64,000 bases of DNA from Kluyveromyces lactis (GCF_000002515.2 NC_006040.1:1426001-1490000); one strand, 5' to 3'; counted from the first letter of the stretch, positions 9,379 through 19,795 are shown. Numbers and translations: made by a program. Notes: generated by a model not told the origin, from the letters alone.

Positions 9379-11001
9379 ATGTCGCATTCAGCAGCCGATG
9401 AGATAGACGATGATACATTGGATCCTGCTTTGAGAAGCGAATCACAGGAATTACCGCTAGAGGAAAGATTGCAAGTGGAAGAAGCCAGTGAATTACCGTC
9501 CGATAATCTTTCTGAGAAGAAGATCAGTAAGAAAAAAACCAAAAAGTATGTGAGTGAGATGAGAAATGCATATAAGAGTTGGTATCTTGATGAAGCGTAT
9601 GAGTTCTTTGATCCGTACTCGCAGAACCAAGATCTAAGGAAATCCCGTATACATAAGGATGGGATCTGTAAGTACCTTCAAAATGAGGACCCTAAACCGA
9701 GGTCGCGAGAAGAGTTAAGCGGCATTGACGATGGTGCAAGTGATTCTGATCTCGACTTTTCAGACGAAGAGGAACGTCGGAGTGGTGGATATTTGCAGAA
9801 CCAGGGACTTGGCAGTTTATGGACCGGAAGGGAAAAACAGGTATTCTTTCATAATTTATCGAGGCATTCGATACATACACTGGATGCGTGGTCTTCGCAC
9901 ATACCGGGGAAGAGTAAATATGAGATACTGATATACTATCAGGTACTACGCAAGAATTTAGAAGAATTGAGGCGATTACAGACTAAAAGACACGGGGGGA
10001 TATTAGAATACGGAGAATTTCCGATTGCATACGAAATGAGTGAAACATGGATCACTTTAGAAGAAGAATTAAGCAATGAGGTGGACGAACAAGTGCCGTT
10101 GAATCAAGAAGAAGCAACGAACACTGAAATATCAGATCCGGTTGCTGTTATTGATTGGAGCAATTGGTACAAGAGATGGGACAAATTTTATGCTAGACAT
10201 CGCTTACTAGAATATTATCCAACCAACAGACGCCCCAACGTGTTTACGCCTGAATCAATGCAGATCATGGAACTGTTAGTCAGGCGGTACACTTCAAACC
10301 TACTCCGAGAGACTATTATTCCTTCGCTTGAGAAGAAATGCGTACCACGAGACCTGTTAATGTCCCAGAAAACATTCAAGGATGCTCGAATGAAGAAACT
10401 ACGCAGCACATGTAACATTACAAAAACCATTCAGGATGACCAAGACGATGACGGTTCACTGGTGATCCAAACTTCAAACCATGAGTTCCCACACATCGTC
10501 ACGGAAAATGATGTGATAAGTGCTCTCGTGAGACTAAGATTATACAACAAGGGCAAACTTTTCCTTACTTATCCGGAAAGCATAGTTGACAGTGTAGACA
10601 AATTCCAAATTGAAATGGAAAGGGGTAAGATATTCAGAAACAAAAACGTACTGCGACATTTGAAAGTACTACTATACCTACAAAGCAGTAGAATACATTC
10701 CAAGCAGTTGACATTTTCTCGAACTGACGAAAAGATCGATTGGGAAGGTGATCTCAATAGCGCCAACAACAGTAACAACAGTATTGACAACGCAGATCCT
10801 TCACTCAATAAGAAACGTAAACCACTCGATCCAATCTTCGTAGACACACCAGAATACAAGAAACAAAAACTCCAAGACGAATCAATAGACAAGGACGACG
10901 AGCTAAGGTCGATCAAATATACACACACACTATTGACATGGATGAACCTATCACGTGACTCAGTCGCAGAACAACCTGAGCTGATTCACGTGACCTGGTA
11001 A
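9379..11001 (+). CDS. RRN5: RNA polymerase I upstream activating factor subunit Rrn5
   Basis: 540 residues, clearly longer than S. cerevisiae Rrn5 (363). A SANT/Myb-like domain lies at about residues 145-195 (GSLWTGREKQVFFHNLSRHS, then a second helix and YEILIYYQVLRKNLEEL). N-terminal to it is a conserved tract with YKSWYLDEAYEFFDPYS. The C-terminal third has an Asn-rich linker and a basic KKRKPLDP patch. Family knowledge: Rrn5 is part of UAF (Rrn5, Rrn9, Rrn10, Uaf30, histones H3 and H4), which binds the upstream element of the rDNA promoter and recruits core factor with TBP. The ATG at 9379 is the first in frame. The extra length is an interesting difference, not a frame error. Confidence 0.88.
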   Translation: MSHSAADEIDDDTLDPALRSESQELPLEERLQVEEASELPSDNLSEKKISKKKTKKYVSEMRNAYKSWYLDEAYEFFDPYSQNQDLRKSRIHKDGICKYLQNEDPKPRSREELSGIDDGASDSDLDFSDEEERRSGGYLQNQGLGSLWTGREKQVFFHNLSRHSIHTLDAWSSHIPGKSKYEILIYYQVLRKNLEELRRLQTKRHGGILEYGEFPIAYEMSETWITLEEELSNEVDEQVPLNQEEATNTEISDPVAVIDWSNWYKRWDKFYARHRLLEYYPTNRRPNVFTPESMQIMELLVRRYTSNLLRETIIPSLEKKCVPRDLLMSQKTFKDARMKKLRSTCNITKTIQDDQDDDGSLVIQTSNHEFPHIVTENDVISALVRLRLYNKGKLFLTYPESIVDSVDKFQIEMERGKIFRNKNVLRHLKVLLYLQSSRIHSKQLTFSRTDEKIDWEGDLNSANNSNNSIDNADPSLNKKRKPLDPIFVDTPEYKKQKLQDESIDKDDELRSIKYTHTLLTWMNLSRDSVAEQPELIHVTW

Positions 11002-11089
11002 CCTTCCCTCCTTCCCTTTTCACTTCGCTATGGATTTCCTTTAGGCTCACATTTGTTTGGAAATGAAATCAGATGAGAACACACATGAA

Positions 11090-11105
11090 CGGAATTGAGA
11101 TCCCG
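11090..11105. promoter_or_regulatory. Put3-type site 1 (CGG-N10-CCG)
   Basis: CGG at 11090-11092, exactly ten bases, then CCG at 11103-11105. This is the spacing recognised by the zinc-cluster proline activator Put3. It lies about 600 bp upstream of the PUT1 start. Confidence 0.72.
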
Positions 11106-11125
11106 TAACGTACGGGTAACTTTGA

Positions 11126-11141
11126 CGGAACTGAATTCCCG
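11126..11141. promoter_or_regulatory. Put3-type site 2 (CGG-N10-CCG)
   Basis: CGG at 11126-11128, ten bases, CCG at 11139-11141. It is 36 bp downstream of the first site, in the same architecture, with similar flanking bases (AA after CGG, C before CCG). It lies about 565 bp upstream of PUT1. Confidence 0.72.
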
Positions 11142-11491
11142 GCCCTCCCTAATTGCTTCTGAGTAGTAAGGGAAATCCATGCCACCAATCCATTTCCATT
11201 TTCATTTTTCATTTTATCAGTCTCTATCAAGCTCGCACTATCTATCAACCTGAACAAAAGGCGCTGTAAAAGTGTCAAATTGTATCCGTTAAAGGGCTTA
11301 TTTAGTACTTATTCAAGCCTTTCTTGCATCCCATTTTAGGGATACGATGGTTTCAATTAGTATTTGCGCTTGATTTTTTGGCCAGTCAATCGCAGGTCAT
11401 CTTTGATGGATAAGGTCTCCCGATGTAATATTTTTATTGTGTGATTCATGATTAAAGATAAAGCGAAAAAGATGATGAGCCTTTGGCAAAG

Positions 11492-11499
11492 TATATAAA
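11492..11499 (+). promoter_or_regulatory. PUT1 TATA box
   Basis: TATATAAA, a full TATAWAWR match about 200 bp before the PUT1 ATG, on the coding strand. Inducible nitrogen genes of this type are usually TATA-dependent. Confidence 0.55.
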
Positions 11500-11691
11500 C
11501 AGTCTTGGATTTATCTAATATTGTGATGCTTCTGTTGGAACTTAATGCACTTCTGATGGTGGTATTACTGCCTACCTAACTCATCGAGTCAAAACTGTTA
11601 TTACTGAAATATTAGACACATCGTTTTCATTATTTTCTTCTGACTGTAAGAGGTTTTGCACATATAACACATACTATTTGAAGAAAGAACC

Positions 11692-13095
11692 ATGCTACCA
11701 TACGGAACTAGAGCTGCTGTTAGATCAGTAGGAAGATTTGGAACGAGATCTGTACCCATGGGGTTAACTTACAGATTCGTTTCTCAAACCAATGCTACCA
11801 AAAGTACCATGGCGCCTGCTACTGCGATCCACGATATGGCTGCTTCGCAGCATACTGTACCTGCCCCAGATGCTCATTTGAGAACTTTATCCAAAAGCGA
11901 ACTGTTCTCATTGGGTATGATCGGTGTATGTACTATTAACAAACCAATGTTGGATTTAGTGATCAAACTTTTCCCATACGTACCTCTTTTCATGGTCAAG
12001 TTGTTCATTTCTCCCTTATATTGCGGTGGTGATACCCCGGCGGAAGTGGTTGAAACTGGTAAAAGGTTGCAGAATAGAGGTATCAACAATATGATGCTTT
12101 CTTTGACCATCGAAGATGCGGAAGGTACTAAGAATGTGGACATCAATTATATCGTGAGCGAAACTATCAAGTCTGTCCACACCATTCTGAAACCTCTGTT
12201 AGTTGAACAATTGGAATCAGGTAAAGATATCAACTCGATACCACCTGGTTACATCGCTTTGAAACCTTCTGCATTAGTTGCTAACCCAGCACAAGTTTTG
12301 CTTAACTTTAATAATCCAGAATGGAAAACTCAACGTGATGAGTTGGTAAACAATTGTTCCAAGATCACACAAGAGGTTTACAATTTAAATCAAGAACTTT
12401 TGGCCAAGTATCCAGAAAGAAAATCCCCATTTTTTGTCTCTACCATTGACGCTGAAAAATATGATCTACAAAAAGCTGGTGTTTATGAATTACAAAGAAT
12501 TTTGTTCTCTAAATTTAACCCTGCTTCCTCACCATTGATCTCCTGTGTTGGTACTTGGCAATTATACCTTGTTGATTCTGCAGCCGATTTGGCTAAGGAT
12601 TATGAGAGAGCTAAGAAGGAAGGTTACAAGCTCGGGTTGAAATTGGTTCGTGGTGCCTACATCCATTCTGAACCAAACCGTTCTGTCGTGTATGCAACCA
12701 AGGAAGGTACTGATGCCAACTATAACAAGGTCATGACTACTGCTATCAAAGATTTACTCGTAAACGGAGAGAAATCATACTACGGTCATTTAGTCGTCGC
12801 ATCTCACAATTATGATTCACAAATGTTGGCCACCAAGCTATTGGCGGACCAAAAGAACTCTGTAGGTAAGGCTAACGTGACTTTGGCCCAATTATTGGGT
12901 ATGTCGGATAATGTTACTCATGATTTGATCACAAACCACAAGGTCGAAAACATTATCAAATACGTCCCATGGGGTCCACCTTTAGAGACAAAGGACTATC
13001 TATTGAGAAGATTACAAGAAAACGGCGACGCTGTCAGAGCAGATAATGGTATACCACTAATCAAGGCTGTTTTGAAAACAGCTTTACATCTATAA
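11692..13095 (+). CDS. PUT1: Mitochondrial proline dehydrogenase Put1
   Basis: 467 residues (476 in S. cerevisiae). The first 32 or so residues are Arg/Ser-rich without acid, a mitochondrial presequence. The proline-dehydrogenase barrel carries the family motifs LVRGAYI (about residue 318), [11 protein letters not shown] (near 362) and, near the C-terminus, [21 protein letters not shown] with the substrate-binding RR pair. Family knowledge: the FAD enzyme oxidises proline to pyrroline-5-carboxylate, passing electrons to the respiratory chain; Put2 then makes glutamate. Two Put3-type sites, a GATA site and a TATA box upstream indicate induction by proline and nitrogen catabolite control. Confidence 0.96.
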   Translation: MLPYGTRAAVRSVGRFGTRSVPMGLTYRFVSQTNATKSTMAPATAIHDMAASQHTVPAPDAHLRTLSKSELFSLGMIGVCTINKPMLDLVIKLFPYVPLFMVKLFISPLYCGGDTPAEVVETGKRLQNRGINNMMLSLTIEDAEGTKNVDINYIVSETIKSVHTILKPLLVEQLESGKDINSIPPGYIALKPSALVANPAQVLLNFNNPEWKTQRDELVNNCSKITQEVYNLNQELLAKYPERKSPFFVSTIDAEKYDLQKAGVYELQRILFSKFNPASSPLISCVGTWQLYLVDSAADLAKDYERAKKEGYKLGLKLVRGAYIHSEPNRSVVYATKEGTDANYNKVMTTAIKDLLVNGEKSYYGHLVVASHNYDSQMLATKLLADQKNSVGKANVTLAQLLGMSDNVTHDLITNHKVENIIKYVPWGPPLETKDYLLRRLQENGDAVRADNGIPLIKAVLKTALHL

Positions 13096-13668
13096 GGGGT
13101 GTTTGCTTATAATTTGAAATACCTTTGACAAATTTGCTCACTGAATTCAATAACAAAACAATATTTATAGACCAGATAAAATCCTCACGATCCAACCAAA
13201 GATATAACACAATTGAATTGTGTCACTTATAACCTTTTATTGAAAATGGTACCAGTATGGATTAATAAGAAGATGTCAGTAACTGCACCTTCATTTCATC
13301 CTTCTTAGCAATCTTTATTGCACCCTCAGTATTTAACGCACATGCAACTTTATTCTCTCTCTGTACTTTAATGATAAATATAAACGCAAAACGAAAACTA
13401 ATACTTCTAGTATACGATGTACAACGACTTAAACTGATAACCTGACGCCATTTGTCCTCAAGTTCAAGTTCTTACTTTCTACTATATGATTGAGACTTCA
13501 TCGCATCCGCTTTCCATTTTCTTTTGAACATGGAAAAAAAGTAACTATGTTAAATCTTTGAGTTGGATAAATGTATCAACCGATGACTCGGGAGATGTTG
13601 GTCTAATGCAGCATTTCTGGAGCTGGCATATTAGCTGAATTAGGACTAAGCAAAGGGCAGGAAGACCT
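13096..13668. promoter_or_regulatory. PUT1 3' flank and DPH6 promoter
   Basis: AT-rich spacer between two genes on the same strand. I see no convincing regulatory motif, repeat or RNA gene. Confidence 0.4.
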
Positions 13669-15759
13669 ATGAAATTCGTTGCACTCATTTCTGGTGGTAA
13701 GGATTCCAACTATAATATTCTTCATTGTTTAAAACAAGACCATGAATTAATAGCTTTTGCCAATTTACATCCTGAAAATGAGGATGAGCAGGAGCTGGAT
13801 AGCTTCATGTTCCAAACTGTTGGTCACGATTTGATACGTTGGTATCCTGAATGTAGCGGGGTTCCCTTATATAGACAGGCTCTTCATAAGAATGGCTCCA
13901 AGAATATTGCTTTAAACTACACTGAGACAAAAGACGATGAGATAGAAGATCTATATAAGCTTTTGAGAAAGATCCAACTTGATTCCCCCGATCTTGAAGC
14001 TGTTAGTGTTGGAGCAATTCTATCTTCGTACCAACGCACCCGTGTGGAGGATGTTTGTAGCCGGCTGGGTCTAACGACATTGAGTTATCTATGGCAACGT
14101 GATCAACGAGAGCTGATGCAAGAAATGTGCTCAATGTCAAAAGATACAATAGTTACGACAGATGACTGCGATAATGTGGGGAAATTAGACGCTAGAATAA
14201 TCAAAGTGGCAGCAATTGGACTAAATCAGAATCATTTGGGGAAATCGCTTCCAGAAATCTTACCAACAATGCTAAAGTTAAATTCATTATATGACGTTCA
14301 TATATGCGGTGAAGGTGGTGAGTTTGAAACAATGGTTCTAGACACGCCATTTTTCAAACACGGTCACTTGCAATTGAATTCAATCAATGATGTCACTGAT
14401 ACGTCGAATGATGGGGTTTTTGCTGCAACATTCAATGTTGAGTATGTTCCAGAAGCGTTGTCACCCACTAAATTAGAAAAAGAGCTGGAAAAACTTCCTG
14501 TTCCTGCAGTACTCAATGAAAAGTGGTATGAAATGTATTTAAGGCTTATGACAATAGATTTGAAAAAGCTGAATAACTGCCCCAATCATCACAACGTTTC
14601 TCCTTCAGTACCGGTCTCTATCAATGAAGTTGGTAAACTCTTGTATATTTCGAACATTGCACCTTCCAAGGGAGAAAGTTTGAAGGAAAAGTGTCTAGAC
14701 GTGTTCTCACAGCTAACTTCAATTCTTTCGTCGAGATCCATATTCGCCTGTCAGATTCTTTCATCTTCGTTACTTCTTTCAGATATGAACAACTTTCAAG
14801 AAGTCAACTCGTATTACAATGAATACTTCAATGTTACAAAAATTGGACCACTACCACCAGCTAGAGCTTGTGTAGAAAGTTCCTTTTTGAAACACCCTGT
14901 TCAACTATCTGTTGTTGTTGACTTATCAGCGGACTGTGTACCGACAGACAATGGGATCATACTTAACAGGTCCAAAGATGGTTTACACGTTCAAGGAAGA
15001 TCTTACTGGTGCCCTTGTAATATAGGTCCTTATTCACAAGCAACCTGGAACCAATCAGATAGAAACAAAGTAACTTATATCAGCGGACAGATTGGATTAG
15101 AACCTTCATCAATGAAACTTTGGGGAGACACAACTCTCTTGGAAAACCCTGATATAGCCGAAGTTGTGTTATCTTTAAGAAATTATTTCACCCTCTCTGA
15201 AACTGTCAATAGCTCCATACCACTAACTATGGTATGTTACATTTCACAAAGTTATGTGCTACCAGCAGTGAGGTCAGCATGGTCCTTATTTGCCAAAGAA
15301 TTAGCTGAAGAATCGGAACTATGGTTTGATCAGGAGCCAGTTGGAGTTGATTCATTGGTCATCGTCAAAGTGTCAAATTTACCAAAGAATGCTTTATGCG
15401 AATGGACTGGAATGAACTGCCAAAATCTTGCCATTGAAGACGACTATGACGAAGATGATCTTGCAGCACAGATCCACATGAATTTGACTTTGAAGAGTCA
15501 AACCGATATCGAACTTCCAAACTATGCTCATGATGTAATCATCTCCGAGAATGGTTTTAAAAGACATTTCATAACCTTGTTTTTGGACTCTCATGAGCAG
15601 TTGATCCTCACGCTCTCTGAATGCAAAAACGCTCAAATCACTTTATTCTTCAGTAAAGATTATGCTGTTCCTGAATATACTCATGTCGAGTATATACCGG
15701 TTGAGCAGGTATACGACAAATCTTCACCTAGAGCGTATGGACTGGTTATTAAATATTAA
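13669..15759 (+). CDS. DPH6: Diphthine--ammonia ligase Dph6
   Basis: 696 residues (685 in S. cerevisiae). It begins with the ATP-pyrophosphatase loop MKFVALISGGKDSNYN (residues 1-16, PP-loop SGGKDS), and the same domain has HICGEGGEFETMVLDTP near residue 210. After about residue 300 come two RidA/YjgF-like domains; the second includes GPYSQATWNQ (about 451-460) and YISGQIGLEP. Family knowledge: Dph6 does the last step of diphthamide formation on elongation factor 2, amidating diphthine with ATP and ammonium; diphthamide is the target of diphtheria toxin. The ATG at 13669 puts the PP-loop at its normal position. Length and three-part structure match the fungal family. Confidence 0.96.
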   Translation: MKFVALISGGKDSNYNILHCLKQDHELIAFANLHPENEDEQELDSFMFQTVGHDLIRWYPECSGVPLYRQALHKNGSKNIALNYTETKDDEIEDLYKLLRKIQLDSPDLEAVSVGAILSSYQRTRVEDVCSRLGLTTLSYLWQRDQRELMQEMCSMSKDTIVTTDDCDNVGKLDARIIKVAAIGLNQNHLGKSLPEILPTMLKLNSLYDVHICGEGGEFETMVLDTPFFKHGHLQLNSINDVTDTSNDGVFAATFNVEYVPEALSPTKLEKELEKLPVPAVLNEKWYEMYLRLMTIDLKKLNNCPNHHNVSPSVPVSINEVGKLLYISNIAPSKGESLKEKCLDVFSQLTSILSSRSIFACQILSSSLLLSDMNNFQEVNSYYNEYFNVTKIGPLPPARACVESSFLKHPVQLSVVVDLSADCVPTDNGIILNRSKDGLHVQGRSYWCPCNIGPYSQATWNQSDRNKVTYISGQIGLEPSSMKLWGDTTLLENPDIAEVVLSLRNYFTLSETVNSSIPLTMVCYISQSYVLPAVRSAWSLFAKELAEESELWFDQEPVGVDSLVIVKVSNLPKNALCEWTGMNCQNLAIEDDYDEDDLAAQIHMNLTLKSQTDIELPNYAHDVIISENGFKRHFITLFLDSHEQLILTLSECKNAQITLFFSKDYAVPEYTHVEYIPVEQVYDKSSPRAYGLVIKY

Positions 15760-16081
15760 ATAAACACCCCTTATATTTATCAGATAGACTAGTTTCTAAG
15801 TTCTGCATATATACATCGAACAATCATTCTGACTGCACATTCGAGAAGAAGATAGGGACTCCTATTACCCAACAGCCGCGTTATTCTTTAACTCTTTACG
15901 AATTTACATGATTTTCTTTGTAAACCATAATCGATAACAAAATTGTTGACACAGGATGAACCTTTAACAAGTAAAGGAAAGAACAGCTATAAAGTTTATA
16001 GACAAAAAATAGCTGGCAGATCTAAAATATCCGCTGTCAATGAAGTAATACTGCTGATTAGTTTTAATATTATTAGGTAAT
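15760..16081. promoter_or_regulatory. Upstream region of the unrecognised gene
   Basis: Short promoter. It holds a perfect palindrome with arms CTATAAA (15987-15993) and TTTATAG (15995-16001) around one G, which would present a TATA element on both strands about 85 bp before the ATG. Confidence 0.45.
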
Positions 16082-17092
16082 ATGAAGAACACTTACTGTG
16101 ATGATTATAACCCGCAGGAAGAGGTGATTAAACTAAAAGCGTTCTATGATAAGGCAGTAAAAGAAAAACAAGCTGATGAAGCATTGCTTCGAAGGTGTAG
16201 CATTGAAAAGGAGTTCCAATCAACTGTAGAAAGTCAAAGCAACCATAATAAGTATATTCTGAAGAATGATTCTTATTGCCTTCGCAAAGGTTATCCCAAA
16301 GAGATCTTTCTGGATATTCAGCAACTAGGGCCGGCGAATAAAGTATTTGATGATAGACTCGCCAAACTTCGTAACAAGCTTGCAAAGCCAAGCTGTCTAG
16401 ATCGTTTGAAACAAAGTTTGGAGCAAAAAGAACGAGAGACAATACCTGCGCTGGAAAATGGTCAGAATATTGTACGATCCCAACAAGAATCGACGAATGT
16501 ATCTCCTTCGATTGCCGACAAAAAAATGGAAAATATAATGAACAATACTACCCTAGTGAAGTCATTACTCGATTCCTTCATGAAGCCTTCAGTGTCAATC
16601 CCACAGAACTTACCGCCACCACCTATAGTACCGATTCCTAATGATCAAGTCGATATGAGAAATGAACCACAAAATACTTTGATTTCTTCTGAGAATCGGA
16701 ACAACAACAATAGCAACCTCATAAACAAGATGGAAAACTTTTCAAACGTTGTTCAAGACCTCTTAAGCGTGATGCAGCCATTTATTCAAGAACAAAAAAA
16801 TAGCACAAGTATAGACACTGCACAGAATAACACTCCTATTCCAGAAGCTGCTGATGTTCAGAGACAACCTTCGCGGTTTAACCAAAGAACATTACCAAGT
16901 ACTACAAAAATAACACATGATAACGTTAACCTCAACTATGGATTTAACGCCAGGAAAAATAATAAGAGTAGTCAACGTAGGCGGCAGGGTCAAAAAGTGC
17001 AAAAGCCTCGTTCAACAGAAAATGAGAATACTAAACATACTCCAAAAGCATTGAAGAGGATACAACAAATGGCTAAAGACCATAATTTATGA
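16082..17092 (+). CDS. Unrecognised 336-residue protein
   Basis: I do not recognise this protein. Residues 1-125 are charged and look folded or helical, with clustered K/E and a segment SYCLRKGYPKEIFLDIQQLG followed by LAKLRNKLAKPSCLDRLKQ. Residues 125-270 are Asn/Ser/Pro-rich, with the proline run LPPPPIVPIP and an Asn run, and look disordered. The last 50 residues are basic (KSSQRRRQGQKVQKPR) and end TPKALKRIQQMAKDHNL. That layout (short linear motifs in a low-complexity scaffold) is common in mRNA-binding or decay factors, but this is only architecture. It falls exactly between the DPH6 and SEC1 orthologues, where neither S. cerevisiae track has a gene, so it was lost, moved or diverged there. 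It converges on SEC1 with a gap of only 57 bp. The frame is intact. Confidence 0.8.
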   Translation: MKNTYCDDYNPQEEVIKLKAFYDKAVKEKQADEALLRRCSIEKEFQSTVESQSNHNKYILKNDSYCLRKGYPKEIFLDIQQLGPANKVFDDRLAKLRNKLAKPSCLDRLKQSLEQKERETIPALENGQNIVRSQQESTNVSPSIADKKMENIMNNTTLVKSLLDSFMKPSVSIPQNLPPPPIVPIPNDQVDMRNEPQNTLISSENRNNNNSNLINKMENFSNVVQDLLSVMQPFIQEQKNSTSIDTAQNNTPIPEAADVQRQPSRFNQRTLPSTTKITHDNVNLNYGFNARKNNKSSQRRRQGQKVQKPRSTENENTKHTPKALKRIQQMAKDHNL

Positions 17093-17149
17093 ATCTTAAT
17101 ATTACATGATATACTTTTATAAATTCTGTTAATGCATTGGTTGAAAATA

Positions 17150-19255
17150 TCATTTTCTTTTCAAGAATCTCGAGAGCTTACTCTGCTTTTTTGCGACTTC
17201 AGGTTCCTTGTTTGTTGTGTCACGTTCGACTTTGCGAGAAGGCTGTGATATTGACACTGTGTGAATATGCTTGGGAGCTGTGGCTATTGGAGGGTTTGAT
17301 GCTGTTAGAAATTCAGGGGGTTCTTCTCTCACAGGAGCATCTTCTCGTAAACGCAATAATTCTCTGGGTTTTGTTAGATCTTCAACGTTAGCCATAAACT
17401 GTAGTGGGGTCCAAATTGAGTCACTGCCGACAAATACATCCTTATTGTTGAGTTTGCTTTGATCATAGCAAGCCTTTATCTCTGAGTAAGTGATACCACC
17501 AATGACATAATAAAAGAAGCGCTGCCTATTTCCCTTTGGTTGCGTAGTGGTTTTAGCCCAAGCTGCTTTGTGACGGGGATTTCTTAATGAAGTTGGTTGT
17601 GTAGATTTGGTATTCAGGGAGTCAGCAACATCAGCTTCTAATAACTCGATTGGTTTATCTTTCACATATGGAAATTGTTCCTCCTTTAGCAAAAGAGGAT
17701 TTGTGATAACCTTCCCCAAGATATTACCAACACTAGGTATATATCTGGACGTTTGATAGATGGTGGAATCGTTCACAATAGTGTCATGAGTCCATTCTTT
17801 CTGGAAAGGTTTATCCTTAGGCTTATCCTTCACTAATTTAAAACCCAAATAATTAAAGTTTTTGAAGAGTTGCATGAAATGTTTAAACCAGCTGTTGCTC
17901 TTGTCAACACCTATAAATGCCAATAGCTTTATGAAGTCGAAATCAATGATACCACCTCTGTAGAGTGCATATTCAATTATATAGCGAACTCTGTCGGTCA
18001 CTGCACTGCTTGTGTCAGATAAGTGCTCGATAAGTTTCTCACTAATGTGCTTACATTTTTCACCATCAAAATCGGTACCATAACCTGCAAGTATTTGCTC
18101 TATTTCTGCATGCTCTGCCAACTTGCAGGTTTTAGAATGTTCGAAACACTCGTCAAGTAGTGTTCTGTGCAATGCAATACGCCTTCTTTCCTCATCAAAG
18201 TCTTTTAAATGGGCAACAACGTTCAACAAATCGGAGGTATCTTTGACATTTGCACGATCCACTAGTAGTGGGTTTTTAGCTATCAACTCGTTCACCTTGG
18301 AGGTAAGGTATTCACTAGCGTCCACAATATGAAAATGTTTCATAGTCACCCAATCAGGGTCCAATAAATCAGAAAGTCTTGAAGTCTTGGGTTCCATAAC
18401 TCCTGTTTCGTTTTCGACCTTATAAGAGTAAGTATCAGTTCTTCTATCAATGTTTTTTGAAATGTCGTATGCAAGCGCTTGGTAGGAAAAATCGTGGAGT
18501 ACTGGACTGAAAAGATCCAATACTCTATCCGTTATTACCATTATTGCTCTTGGTCTGCTGTTTTCAGGAGGGAAATCATTGTGATCCCTAGCATAGTCAT
18601 CCAATTCCTGTTGAAAAGCCATGGCCACCCTCTTTGGTAGTAATGTTGCCTCATTCAACGCATATTCTTCTGCTGTTGGTTCCGAATATCTAACTATTGG
18701 ATATTCACCTGTGATGATACAAACATTGAGCAAACTTTGAACAGTTTTGTAAATTCCAATATCTACTAAGTCTTTACAAGTTGGATTGTAAAATATTTGC
18801 AAAGGTTTATCAATTCCGAGAGTTTCAAAATATTGATATTCTTTTGGTGTAAAAGCGCAGTTTATTACTTTCAAGTCGGCAACGTTACTGGTAAGGTATC
18901 GGCGTTTATTGAAATGGTCGACCAGATTGCGAGGAAACTCAGAAAGAAATCGGATATGTGCTCTTTTGTATTTTATGGAATGATTCCCAAAATCTGCATC
19001 CATACAGTTGATGTTGAACTTTGTTGCTTTCAATAAATATATCACCTCGACAGACGACTGGCCCTTCCGTTTGGGAGAGTCAATTCTATCAACAGCCGTC
19101 ACATATGTTAAAAGGTCATTACGATCAGCAAACAAAGAGTCTATTAGCTGATCAACAACATCATCTATCACCAAGAATTTGATATTGTGTTCTGTGCGGA
19201 CTTCTTTTAAAATATTGATAATGAAGTTTCTTTGTAACTCAACAAGGTTAGACAT
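17150..19255 (-). CDS. SEC1: Sec1/Munc18-family exocytosis protein Sec1
   Basis: 701 residues (724 in S. cerevisiae). The Sec1-like fold covers most of the chain: the N-terminal domain includes KFLVIDDVVDQLIDSL, followed by the RAIMVITDRVLDLFSPVLHDFSYQALAYDI block typical of SM proteins, and VIGGITYSEIKACYDQS near residue 585. The last 40 residues are basic and probably disordered (ending KLSRFLKRK). Family knowledge: Sec1 binds assembled Sso-Sec9-Snc SNARE complexes at the plasma membrane and promotes vesicle fusion. Sec5 of the exocyst, a tether for the same vesicles, is encoded 8 kb to the right, as in S. cerevisiae. The ATG at 19255 is first in frame. Confidence 0.95.
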   Translation of the reverse strand: MSNLVELQRNFIINILKEVRTEHNIKFLVIDDVVDQLIDSLFADRNDLLTYVTAVDRIDSPKRKGQSSVEVIYLLKATKFNINCMDADFGNHSIKYKRAHIRFLSEFPRNLVDHFNKRRYLTSNVADLKVINCAFTPKEYQYFETLGIDKPLQIFYNPTCKDLVDIGIYKTVQSLLNVCIITGEYPIVRYSEPTAEEYALNEATLLPKRVAMAFQQELDDYARDHNDFPPENSRPRAIMVITDRVLDLFSPVLHDFSYQALAYDISKNIDRRTDTYSYKVENETGVMEPKTSRLSDLLDPDWVTMKHFHIVDASEYLTSKVNELIAKNPLLVDRANVKDTSDLLNVVAHLKDFDEERRRIALHRTLLDECFEHSKTCKLAEHAEIEQILAGYGTDFDGEKCKHISEKLIEHLSDTSSAVTDRVRYIIEYALYRGGIIDFDFIKLLAFIGVDKSNSWFKHFMQLFKNFNYLGFKLVKDKPKDKPFQKEWTHDTIVNDSTIYQTSRYIPSVGNILGKVITNPLLLKEEQFPYVKDKPIELLEADVADSLNTKSTQPTSLRNPRHKAAWAKTTTQPKGNRQRFFYYVIGGITYSEIKACYDQSKLNNKDVFVGSDSIWTPLQFMANVEDLTKPRELLRLREDAPVREEPPEFLTASNPPIATAPKHIHTVSISQPSRKVERDTTNKEPEVAKKQSKLSRFLKRK

Positions 19256-19795
19256 ATTATCGTCGAGTAAATAGTTGATAAGCGATCCAGGGTATGCTTG
19301 AATTGTATCCTAGGCCAAAAAATTCCAGGTGCTTGATTTAACTGTTTAGGATCGCTACTTTGGTTGTTATTCTCGAGGCAAAAGATCAACAATTTTGACA
19401 TTTGTTATGATTTTAAAGGTTTCGTCGTATCTGGAACTTTTTTGGTAAAACCTCTAAATCTGTTTTAAGGCAAAGTGATTCGGAGTAACTTGTAAACCAG
19501 AAAAGCGTCAAAGCTTGCAAATTCCACCTTTGGTTAGTCATTGCATTCACCTGGTAGTCCTATGTGTTGCAGTAGGCTTATTTTGAGAAAGGATTGGTTA
19601 AAGACAGTGGAAACTGGTAGGAGGACGGTAACCAGGGAAACTTTCAATATATTACCTAACAATTAACTAAAAACAGATCTACGTAAATGGAGAGAACTTG
19701 CAAATTACATAAATGAGTGAAGTAGTTAACATTGGAGAGAAAAACCCCCATATGACTTTCCTCCTTCGTGTTTGAAATAGTATGTCCATGTGAAC
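19256..19795. promoter_or_regulatory. SEC1 promoter and ACF2 3' flank
   Basis: Both neighbours are on the minus strand, so this is 3' flank of ACF2 and upstream DNA of SEC1. I see no clear motif, repeat or RNA gene. Confidence 0.4.

Larger units (their letters stand above)
11002..11691. promoter_or_regulatory. PUT1 upstream region
   Basis: A 690-bp promoter with two Put3-type sites, given separately. It also has GATAAG at 11409-11414 (possible Gln3/Gat1 nitrogen site), CGGGTAA at 11113-11119 (possible Reb1 site, between the two Put3 sites) and a TATATAAA box at 11492-11499, about 200 bp before the ATG. Confidence 0.65.
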
